Source of the DNA: Larix sibirica
Lineage: Eukaryota > Streptophyta > Pinopsida > Pinales > Pinaceae
Direction of reading: 5' to 3'
DNA: 20,691 nucleotides
NCBI GenBank assembly: GCA_004151065.3
Contig: NWUY0300109833.1
Location: 1 to 20,691 of the forward strand
The notes below the pieces were generated by a model. That model saw nothing but the letters and a program-made list of their open reading frames with translations, was not told the origin of the DNA and did not search any database. The position numbers and the translations under genes were made by a program. How positions within the stretch are numbered: the first letter of the stretch is position 1; each line of letters opens with the position of its first letter. Below are positions 10,201-18,562 of this stretch, piece by piece.

Positions 10201-10435
10201 TTTTTTTTTTAATTATGGCTTTGTAACTATATATAACTTGTGATATTTTAAGCGCTTGTTAGAGGCATCCCTGATGGCTTTTCTAGCACGCTTGCAATCT
10301 TTATCATACCAAGGTTTGGTCATTTTATTTTCCTTTCTATATGACGCCATGATGGAGATCTTGTTAATGTAATTTGAAAAGGTTGTAGTAAAATTACGAT
10401 ATAAGTCTTCAATGTTGTCCTTCAAACATTCAATT
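10201..10435 (-). mobile_element. LINE ORF2-like fragment followed by poly(A)
   Basis: The minus frame from 10425 to 10213 reads a 70-residue piece containing NFTTTFSNYINKISIM and KPWYDKDCKRARKAIRDAS. A K-P-W-[WF]-D-x-x-C-x-x-x-[RK]-[RK] pattern followed by a basic helix is typical of the stretch between endonuclease and reverse transcriptase in LINE ORF2 proteins. The frame stops at TAA and is followed at once by ten A residues (T at 10201-10210 on the plus strand). No reverse transcriptase or endonuclease flanks it, so it is a scrap, perhaps retroposed from a cut-off transcript. The family call rests on a short motif. Confidence 0.45.
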
Positions 10436-10650
10436 TAAATTTATACTAAGACTTAATATCATAATTTCAAGGTTAGGAAGAATTTTATAATATAAAATAA
10501 AATAAAATTAACATTAACATTTTTAAAAATAATAACATACAATAAAGAATTTTTATTTAATTATAGAAATTATTAAAAAAAAATATCCATCGTTTAACTA
10601 CTCATCATTTAGAAAAACTTAAATTTTTCATAATTAAGCAAAATTCCTTG

Positions 10651-11270
10651 AATATAATTTATATTTTAGAAAGCATTGTTTCCTTCCATTTAAGTCAATA
10701 ATTAACTTAAATTCTATGTTTTGCATATGCCAATGCTATGAAATAGCGTTGAATTTGGCCTTGCTGAATTTAAATAAAAATCAGTATTATTATATTTTTA
10801 ATTGCGGTGATCGTCACAGGCCTTCGTTAAGCCAAAGTCAAGAAGATGAAGTGAAGATTAGGTTTTAAGGGAGAGAAGCAAAAACATTGGTTGGTTAATG
10901 TTGGAAATGAACAAAACATGCAGAGAAACTTGAATATCACAATTATAAATCAAATTTATATATTTGAAAGTGATGTGTCCTTCCAAAGTCTAGAATTTAC
11001 TTAAATTCTATGTTTTGCATATGCCAATGCTTTGAAATAACATTTAATTTAACATTACTCGTTTTAAATTAACATTGCTCGTTTTAAAATAAAAATTAGT
11101 ATTATTATATCTTTAATTGTGATGCTCGTCACATGCTTTATCAAGCTAAAGTCAAAGTCAAGATTAGGTTTTACGGGTAAGAAGACAAAATATTTCTTGG
11201 TTAATGTTGGAAATGATCAAACAAAGTATACATGGGAAACATAACATTTAAAAATTGAATTTATATTTTT
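10651..11270 (+). repeat. Tandem direct duplication, unit about 297 bp
   Basis: Copy 1 (about 10651-10947) and copy 2 (about 10948-11270) share ordered blocks: TCCTTCCA at 10681 and 10978, ACTTAAATTCTATGTTTTGC at 10705 and 10999, ATATGCCAATGCT, ATTAGTATTATTATAT-like text, CGTCACA, CAAGATTAGGTTTTA-like text, and GGTTAATGTTGGAAATGA. Copy 2 also holds a short internal duplication around TAACATTRCTCGTTTTAAA near 11055-11092. After copy 2 the text TTGAATTTATATTTT resembles the start of a third unit. Neither copy is coding. The divergence suggests an old event. Confidence 0.85.
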
Positions 11271-11660
11271 TATTTTTTTAAATATTAATAAAAATAAAGG
11301 TAAATGTTAGAGCATATTTTTTTGGTGTTTTTTTATAAATTTGGTGATGTAATTTGTTATTAAAATTGTTATTTTGATTGTTGAAATTACAATTTTAATT
11401 ATAGAAATGGATTAAATGTCCTCTATTATTGAGTATCCGAATATACAATTCTTTCAACTTAAAAATATTTTTCAACATAATTTTGATCCAAAAAAATATC
11501 AGATTTTATGTGTAAGTAGAGTTTTTTTTAAGAGAAAAATTCAACTTATGTGCAAGTAGAGTTTATCAATATTAAATCTTTAAATATATATACATCCCAA
11601 ATAGTGGTATAAAATCTCATTAAAAAGCACACTACATCTATAATCAAAGTAGAATTGCTT
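11271..11660. other. No gene; AT-rich spacer
   Basis: Long A and T runs and short words only. The text AAGTAGAGTTT recurs near 11513 and 11555, a minor local duplication. No open frame, RNA fold or terminal repeat is supported. Confidence 0.4.
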
Positions 11661-11666
11661 AGGCCA

Positions 11667-11800
11667 GTGCAAAGTAGCTCAAGTGGTTAAAGTTGAAATT
11701 GGTTGTAAATGGCAGGTCACATGTTCGATTCCCCCAACTTGCATGTTACCCAATCTCCATTCCAGATAACAATAAGAAACTCTTTTTCTTAAAAGGGAAG
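11667..11800 (+). mobile_element. tRNA-derived SINE-like unit with A and B boxes
   Basis: TAGCTCAAGTGG at 11675-11686 fits the RNA polymerase III A box, and GTTCGATTCC at 11723-11732 fits the B box exactly; their starts are 48 bp apart, within the usual range. TGCAA at 11669-11673 can pair with TTGCA at 11739-11743, as an acceptor stem would, giving a tRNA-sized head of about 76 nt. The T stem does not pair well (ACATG against CCCCC) and no anticodon arm is clear, so this is not a working tRNA gene. A short unrelated body follows, with a T-rich stretch near 11782. The 3' end is a guess. Confidence 0.7.
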
Positions 11801-12484
11801 CCTCACTTGCCAATTAAGACTTGGATTGTCATTTGAAGAGCATTATAACTAGGAAAAGGATTTACCTTCTTGGATTAAGATTGTTCATGGAGGTGCACAC
11901 AGCACTGCAATATATGCTTCTTAGATAGAAATAAGCCCATTTTTGGTAAATAAGAAAGGGGCCAAAAGATGCAATTCAATATTGATTGAGCACTTAATAC
12001 TTACCTGTAAAACCTTAAAGGTGTCAAGTCATCTAGTAAGATCAAACACTCAAAGAGAGGTGTGGGAGTTGATACACTACACCTAAAAAAGAAATTGAAA
12101 TAATCTAAGAGCTTTCCTTGGTGGCCAAATGGAAAATGACTGCTCAATATTATAATTTGTACCTATATAGACATTGTCACAATATGACTCATTCCAACAT
12201 ATATCCATGCTGGTGAAATGGATGGGATATCAATCTCCAGTGTATAGATCAATAAAATAGGACCGTGATTTACACAAGGTATATGCTGATGTACACAAAG
12301 TATGTACTAATAACAATGAGATAACAATTTTTATTACAAATATTTCATTCAGCCTTTATCTTAGCTTTCATGTATGGTTTTATTTTGTAAGATGGTCATA
12401 ATTGTACTTGTTATTAAGTGTTCATTTAAAATTTCTGAAACAAGTCTTTTTCTTTACAGAGATAGTTTCAATTTAATATGCAAG
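11801..12484. other. No gene recognised
   Basis: Mixed AT-rich DNA with no long open frame on either strand and no repeat structure that I can support. The neighbouring SINE-like body may extend into its left end. Confidence 0.4.
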
Positions 12485-12524
12485 AAAACGGATACCATTC
12501 TTATAAAACGGATACCATTCTTAT
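12485..12524 (+). repeat. Perfect 20-bp tandem duplication
   Basis: AAAACGGATACCATTCTTAT occurs twice back to back without a mismatch. The surrounding repeats are well diverged, so this duplication is comparatively young, or arose by slippage. Confidence 0.95.
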
Positions 12525-12703
12525 AGGGAAAAACTAAACAAACCATCATTCAAGATAGCCTAATAAAAAAATAATGATGTGAGAAAAATCATATTACCAT
12601 TGGAAAAGAGTAGCATGAAACCAAGATAAAATTAAACATAAGATGCAATTAAACATGGAAAGAATACCAAGTTATTTTATTCTCGGTACCTTAGTAAACC
12701 AAT

Positions 12704-12871
12704 AAAGGAATTGCAAACTAGAAGAAGATGATAATTATTATCTTCCTTTGGAAAATGACTCCAAAGCTTGTCCATTCACAATCTTGGAAAAGGAATTGCA
12801 AACTATAAGAGGATGATGATAATTATCGTCCTCCTTTGGAAAATGACTCCCAGGCTTGTCCACCCACAATC
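12704..12871 (+). repeat. 85-bp tandem duplication beside exon-like text
   Basis: Copies start at 12704 and 12789 with AAAGGAATTGCAAACTA and share TTTGGAAAATGACTCC and GCTTGTCCA in the same order. On the minus strand each copy reads a short peptide ending in ESFSKG, in different frames. Just upstream on that strand there is a possible 3' splice acceptor (CCCTTCCAG) after a possible donor (AAGTAGGTACC) near 12955. An 87-residue minus frame (13001-12738) crosses both copies, but it crosses the splice-like sites too, so I do not call a gene. Confidence 0.75.
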
Positions 12872-13001
12872 CACAGTGCACCTGGAAGGGAAATGGTTCT
12901 ATATTACAAGAAACAAAACAAGCTAGGTATTTACTATAGTTAACACTGATGGTACCTACTTGGAAGCCTCCCATTGCCATATGCCATATCCTTACCATCA
13001 A

Positions 13002-13354
13002 CGAATGCGAGGTGTTGTGAAACCCTCACAACCAACCTTTCACCCTATAGACCAAGAGGCTTATGTGAGGTTGTTGTAATATTTATTTTTATTTTTAAAC
13101 CTTTCTCAATGACAGAATTAGGGAGCTATGCCAATGGAGGTTCATATAATTATAATTTAAAAACAAGAATTAAATAAATATCTTTTCCAACTTTAAAAAA
13201 ATGCAAATATAGTTTTCTAACGTTTCTATATGGCTCAAATTAATAAAAAAAATTGGACCAATATCCTATGCCTGTGACATGGACTAGTAATATTTAACAT
13301 TAAGATGGATTAATAAGATTAATATTACTATTATTATTAATAATAATATAAATA
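13002..13354. other. No gene; AT-rich lead-in to the array
   Basis: There is a long run of A/T-rich text with ATT/AAT trinucleotide clusters near 13320-13350. No open frame is convincing. The motif array starts gradually at the right end, so the border is approximate. Confidence 0.4.
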
Positions 13355-16140
13355 TTTGTTCACTATAGTTAAATTTAGTTTTAATATAGTTGACTATAGA
13401 TTATTGTAATTGAATTTTCTTAACTATGGTTTCCTATGATTGATTATAATTGAATTGAGTCATTGTGGTTTAGTTTTTTTATTATGATTCACTGTGTTAA
13501 ATTTTGATTAATTATAGTTGGGTATGGTTGCTGAATTGTGAAGAGGTAGTTGACTATGAATAACTTTAGTTGACTTCATTGAGTACGATTGACTTGACAA
13601 ATTATAATTTATTCTTTAAAAATATGGTTTATTTGGTTGATTGTGGTTGACTTAAATTAACTTTGTCCACTTTGGTTCACTATGATGGTCCTATGGTTGA
13701 CCTTTGTTGACTTTTCTAAGAATGGTTTATAGTGGTAAACCATGGTTGCATTGGAAAGTTATGGCCGACTTGGATGATTGTGGTTTGATTTCATTGACAT
13801 TGTTTACCTATGGATGAGTTGTCTATGTGTTGTTGAGTTTGACTACGGTTGACCTTTATTGATTGTGTTTGACTATCATTGACTATGCTTTGCGTTAGTT
13901 AAACGGATTGTACGGGGTTCCATGTGGCAGATTGTTTGCATATGCTTAATCATAGTTGACTTTGAATAGCCACATCTAAATGAGGTTGACTATGTTGATT
14001 TTGGTTTACTTTTATTGATTGTGGTAAAATTGGATCACTATGATTGATCATGGTGGATTTCTCTCAACTATGGTTGATTTTCGTTTCCTCTCATGCATTG
14101 TAGTTCACTATGGGTGGCTACAATTAAGTTTGGTTAAATTTGGTTCACATCATTGGTTGACTTTGTAGTTTGGGCTCGACTATGTTTGAGTTCACTAGTT
14201 ATTGATGACCCTTAATTGACTTTGGTTGATCATAAATGAATGTGGTTTATTATGTTGAGTTTAGTATTTGACTTTGGATGACTATGGTTTACTTTAGTTA
14301 ACTATGGTTGAATGTGGTTAAGGATGGTCAACCTATTCACTTGGTAGGTTGTAGTTGAATGTGGTTGAAAACGTCGAATTTGGTTGAGTGATTACTATGG
14401 TAAACTTTTGTTGGGTGTTGTTAACTATGGTTGGATTTGGTTGACAATGATAGCCTATGGTTGGATACGATAGAATTTGGTTTAATTTAGTTGACATGGA
14501 TGATTATGCTTAACTTTTCCAACTATGGTTGACTACTATTTAACTACCACACTAAGGTTTCATTTAAGTAACTAAGGTTTAATTTTGTTGATTTTGGTTT
14601 CTTATGGTTGACATGTTACTATGCTTGAGCTTCATTATTAATATTGAATTTCATTATCCACTTGAATGACTATCCTTCATTTAGATGATTGTGGTCTATT
14701 ATTTTTAAATATGGTCGACTTTAATATGCTATGATTGACCATAGTATATATTGGTTGAATTATGTTGCATTTCTATGTTCCTTAAGGTTTTTGTCACATG
14801 GAGACATTCCTCAAGGGTTATGTTGGATTGTGACATTCCTCAACATGGTTTCATATAATTAATAATTAGTAAAAATAACAATATCACATAATGACACGTG
14901 ATAGTGTTCACTTATATTTAAACATGTAATAATTCAGCATTTCATTGAGTAAAAGAAAAATGGCATGTTCTTATTGGTTGACTATAGGTTGTCTATGATT
15001 TATTTTAAATAACTTTTGTAGATTATGGTTTAGTATAATAAACTTTGGTTGAGTATAGATGATTGGTACTAACTTTGTTTCAGTGTAAATGAACTTTGTT
15101 GGATTTGATGACTTTGGTTGGCCTTAGTTAACATGGTCTCACTCTTGATTATAGAGGTTGACTTGGGTAATTGTGCTTGACATGGGTGACTAGGTTAGAC
15201 TTTGATCATTTTGGTTGATCATGATGTGCTTCAAATGATTATGATTGATTATGGTTTACTTTAGTACATTGTAATTGGCTATGGTTGGATATCATTAATT
15301 TTGTTTAAATTTGGTTAACAATAGTTTCTGTGGTTGCCATTGGTTGACTAAGGTTCATTTAATTGGCTATAGTTGACTTAAGTTAGACTCAGTTAATCCT
15401 GGTTGAGGGAAATTGACTATGATGACTTTGGTTGACTATGATTGGCTTTCACTCTCTATGGTTGATTGTGGTTGGTTGTGACTAACTTAGCTGATTATGG
15501 TTGACTTGGCTAACTATGGTTGATTATGGTTGACTTTGAATAATTGTGGTTGAATGTGTTTATTGTAGAAAACTTTGCTTAATTATTCTTCAAAATGGCT
15601 GATCATGGTTTATTATTGTTGACTATGGTTGATTTGGATTATTCTAGTTGACTTCCTTAACTATGGTTAGTTATTGTTAATTTGGTTGACTATGGTTAGC
15701 TTACCTCATTGGGATTTAATTTAACAAAGATCGACATTTTTTGAGTTTGGTTGCTAATGGTTGAGTTGGGGAACTGTGCTTGAGTTTCATTGTCATTGAA
15801 TTTTGTTATTGACTTGGTTAACTATGATTGGCTTAATTGATTTCAACATGGCTTATTTATTTAATTATGGTTGATTAGTTTAGTTTGGTTGGCTTTGGTT
15901 CACTTGGATGATTATGGTTGACTTGGTTGGCTGTGTTTAGTTAAAGTCGAATATGATCTAGTATGTTCCACTTTAGTTGTCAAATTTAGTTAACTTGGGT
16001 GGATGTGGTTGATTTTTTAATGTGTCTAAATTTGTTTGACTTTGGTTGAGTTTGGATTACCAATCTTACCTTGGTTAACTTTGGATCAATGTGATGACTA
16101 TTGTTGATCTTATTTGATTGTGGTTGACATTTCTAACTAC
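13355..16140 (+). repeat. Degenerate 10-bp motif array rich in TTGAC words
   Basis: For about 2.8 kb the plus strand consists of variants of GGTTGACTAT / GGTTGACTTT / GGTTGATTAT. In well-kept parts the words recur at close to 10-bp steps, for example GGTT at 15499, 15518, 15528 and 15548. The plus strand is strongly G+T biased: TTGAC occurs about 40 times by hand count, while GTCAA is rare. There are no long open frames and no conserved longer unit, so the basic repeat seems to be the decamer itself, heavily mutated. TTGAC followed by C or T is the WRKY W-box; whether any copy binds protein is unknown. One stretch near 14780-14972 lacks the motif. It may be an old minisatellite that decayed in place. 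Confidence 0.85.
14780..14972. other. Motif-free interruption within the decamer array
   Basis: The GGTTGA pattern stops near 14780 and resumes near 14973. The gap is AT-rich and begins with two copies of a short block, GACATTCCTCAA followed by GGTT or CATGGTTT, about 41 bp apart. It looks like inserted or never-converted DNA. No coding text or terminal repeats are evident. Confidence 0.5.
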
Positions 16141-16577
16141 ATTTTACTTTTGATATGTACATGGTAGGATAAAGGATTCTATCATATATATGTTTCATTA
16201 AGATGAATACTCTACATCACAAAATAGATTATGTGTTTCTAATTAAACAACCAATTGTAAATGCAAGTAGTACTATGTTGAGATATCTAATTTTGGATAT
16301 GTTCCATTTCTTAGTTAATTGAGAATGAATGGAAATCCCTGTTCTACTGTCATTAAAAAAACAACACTCCACCAAGGACACAAACTAAATCGTGCATGTA
16401 GAGTTTCAAATTTAGACAATTTCGATAAATAGACAATGCATGGACAATGTTAAATTTATACATTAGTGAATCAATGTGTGACTCTACTAACTAATTTTAG
16501 TCCTAGGGTTTACCCTTAGGTTTCTTTCTTTTGAACAAACACCAACTATCCTCCTATGTAGAATATATAAAAAGAAC
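16141..16577 (+). other. Spacer, probably including the LINE 5' leader
   Basis: No open frame or repeat array is present. The right part, near 16480-16577, is next to the first ATG of the LINE ORF1 and is likely its untranslated leader; the 5' end of the LINE cannot be placed from sequence alone. Confidence 0.35.
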
Positions 16578-18121
16578 ATGGAAAGAGGAGGGTCCCATCC
16601 CCCCTCATACAAGGATACTACTTTAAGGCGAAAGAAAAAGCTAGAAAAAAGTGGTAGCTTCAAGCAACATGAAGAAAAAACTCAAATGCAGTCCATCCCT
16701 GAAAAAGGATTGGGAGGTGTGGGGAATGAAGGCCGCGGCTAGATCTCGGGAAAAGATGAAGTCATGGTGATAAGGCACAAATTCATGGAAAGAGGCCCCA
16801 GAAAATGCATCCCGGAAATAACATCCCTACCAAGATATGAAATTACCTCATAACGAATCAGTCAAAATATCTAGTTTATGAAGGACCATGCTCTAATATA
16901 AACGTTTCTTGGCCTATGGCCTTCGAAGAAGGATTTAGCAAGTTGGATCAATGCTTGTTGTAAGAGGCCATTATGAACTATAGTTTGAATCCAAGGGATT
17001 CTTTACTATGGTCCTTTATAATATGGAGTCCTGACAGAGATGCAAATTTTTACAACAACCCCTATTTCTTCATCTCAACATGGCTCTATTTATGGAATAG
17101 AGTGGAATTATTTTTCTCAGAAAAATAAAATTTCACATATTCTATGATCTGAGTAAGTCTCTATTCCTTTCTCTTTGAGTTTTGGGATGTTGAACCTTTG
17201 CCGGAATAGAAAACACCCTACGTTGTTTTGTCAAAGTATTTGAAAATACCAATGCAGGGAGATATATGACATATTCCTACCTTTGTATTTAGATAAACAT
17301 AACACGAGCTCTTCTAGAATCAATTTGTTTGAGCCACCAGGACACAAAATGGATATAGCCAAAATATTATGAGCACATCCCCTTAAGATGCATAAATTTC
17401 GATGAGCATGGACATGTGTTCCGTGATTGTCCTCTCAATGTGCCCATAGAAAAACCTAAGTCTTCAAATTTTCCAAAATCCAAGGGTTATACAAAGGTTG
17501 CACCTAAGAGAAGGAAAAACAAGAAATCAGTTCCAATCCAAGCAACAATAGAGGTAACGGATGCTAGCAGGAGCAAGAGATTTGAAGTGTTGGCCAATAT
17601 GACAACAAAGGAAGTCCCGTAGAAAGAGGAACCTATCAATGGATAAGTGGAGGGATATTCATTGCAAGATCCAAATCCTAAATAAGACACAAAATGATGC
17701 AATATTGAATGGATAGAGAGCACTCACATCTAGCGAGCAAAAATGGAAGGAATATCTATGAATCCAAGCAACAAAGGCATGGAATATTTAGAAAACATGG
17801 ATGTCAAGGAACTGGATTTACAAAAAATAGAGGAGGCATATATTCAAAATTAAATTCATTCAATTATAGAAAGGCAAATGCAACTGCTGTAGGAGGTGGT
17901 GATTCAAGTCAACTCAACCCCGCAAGCCAAACACAAATACAAAATTTCAAATGTGCATCCGGTGGTCAAATCTATTCATCTCAATGAATTCAGGAACCAA
18001 CAAGAAATGGAAAAAAAAGAGGTGGGAAAATAAATCTACATCGAATCAAAGAATTAGGTGGAATTATGATCAGATTAGGAAAATATGTCCCAATATCAAA
18101 GACCTACCACCCCATCTCTAG
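16578..18121 (+). pseudogene. LINE ORF1 (nucleic-acid-binding protein), decayed
   Basis: The ORF1 protein coats LINE RNA. From the ATG at 16578 a charged N-terminus follows (RRKKKLEKSG), with stops from about 16739. Then TFLGLWPSKKDLASWI near 16905, and in other frames SKGFFTMVLYNMES, DRDANFYNNPYFF and STWLYLWNRVELFFSE (16990-17130): the pattern of the plant LINE/DUF4283 RNA-binding-like domain. Homology continues through EFWDVE, ENTNAGRYMTYSYLCI and YYEHIPLRC into a CCHC knuckle at 17389-17430 (C-x2-F-x4-H-x4-C), in which the second cysteine is phenylalanine (TTC). The C-terminal part (17416-18121) is basic, then carries ELDLQKIEEAYIQN and ends at a TAG. At least four frame changes are needed. 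Confidence 0.85.
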
Positions 18122-18127
18122 TTAACC

Positions 18128-18255
18128 ATGAAGTTAGTATCGTGGAACATTAGGGGAACAAATCGTGATCCTAAAAATGGAATATGAAGGAAAATGATCA
18201 AGAATGAATAACCTAAAGTATTTATGTTGTAGGAAACAAAGTGTGAAGCTTTTAG
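18128..18255 (+). pseudogene. LINE ORF2 start: AP-endonuclease N-terminus only
   Basis: The frame opens MKLVSWNIRGTNRD, the typical first motif of APE-type LINE endonucleases with the metal-site asparagine, and continues through three stops (TGA, TAA, TAG) to ETKCEAF, which holds the conserved catalytic glutamate. The enzyme would nick target DNA for target-primed reverse transcription. Only about 42 codons remain; the match ends at about 18255 and unrelated DNA follows. Confidence 0.87.
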
Positions 18256-18562
18256 AATTATTGATGATACCGAGAGGGGGAGGTGAATTAGTATCATGTG
18301 CATATTTACAAATTATTCACTTTNNCGACTCATTAGGACCAGAAAACAGTTACAACAAAAATGACACCTCATTATGACATATTCGCCATTATCAAAATGG
18401 GGGAACAGGTCTAACTGTTTTCTTCCACATTTACCCATCCTTTTACTAAATGACAACTAACGTCAAGATAAAAACAAAATTTAGTAAAGTGGTTGCACCA
18501 GCTGGCTATTCCCAATAGCTTCCTCGAAAAATATTACAAATTACATTAGAAATAAAAATGTC
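18256..18562. other. Junction region; likely end of the right-hand element, with two N
   Basis: Just after the LINE text comes a purine-rich block, GAGAGGGGGAGGTGAATTAG (18268-18287), which I take to be at or near the terminus of a separate repeat. Similar G-rich GTGAAT blocks are common in plant repeats in my recollection, but I cannot name the element. Positions 18324-18325 are N. The rest, down to the last stop of the minus frame at 18563, looks like a 3' untranslated region: it reads in no frame for long. Confidence 0.4.

Larger units (their letters stand above)
16578..18255 (+). mobile_element. L1-type plant LINE, 5' part, broken at about 18256
   Basis: ORF1 and the start of ORF2 are in the order expected of a plant L1-clade non-LTR element, separated by only six bases between the ORF1 stop (18119-18121) and the ORF2 start (18128-18130). 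LINEs usually lose their 5' end during insertion; here the 5' part is kept and the 3' part is absent. So the element was probably full-length and was later cut by another insertion or a deletion. All parts carry stops and frameshifts. Confidence 0.88.

Noticed and set aside
11667-11743. A functional tRNA gene
   Set aside because: The A and B boxes and an acceptor-like pairing are present, but the T stem does not pair and no clear anticodon arm is visible.
13355-16140. A CRISPR array or telomeric repeat
   Set aside because: There are no conserved repeats separated by unique spacers, and the unit is not TTTAGGG or a close variant; the organism is a plant.
17487-17723. 78-residue minus-strand open frame in the LINE
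   Set aside because: It is opposite the basic C-terminal part of LINE ORF1 just after the zinc knuckle, so it is a shadow.
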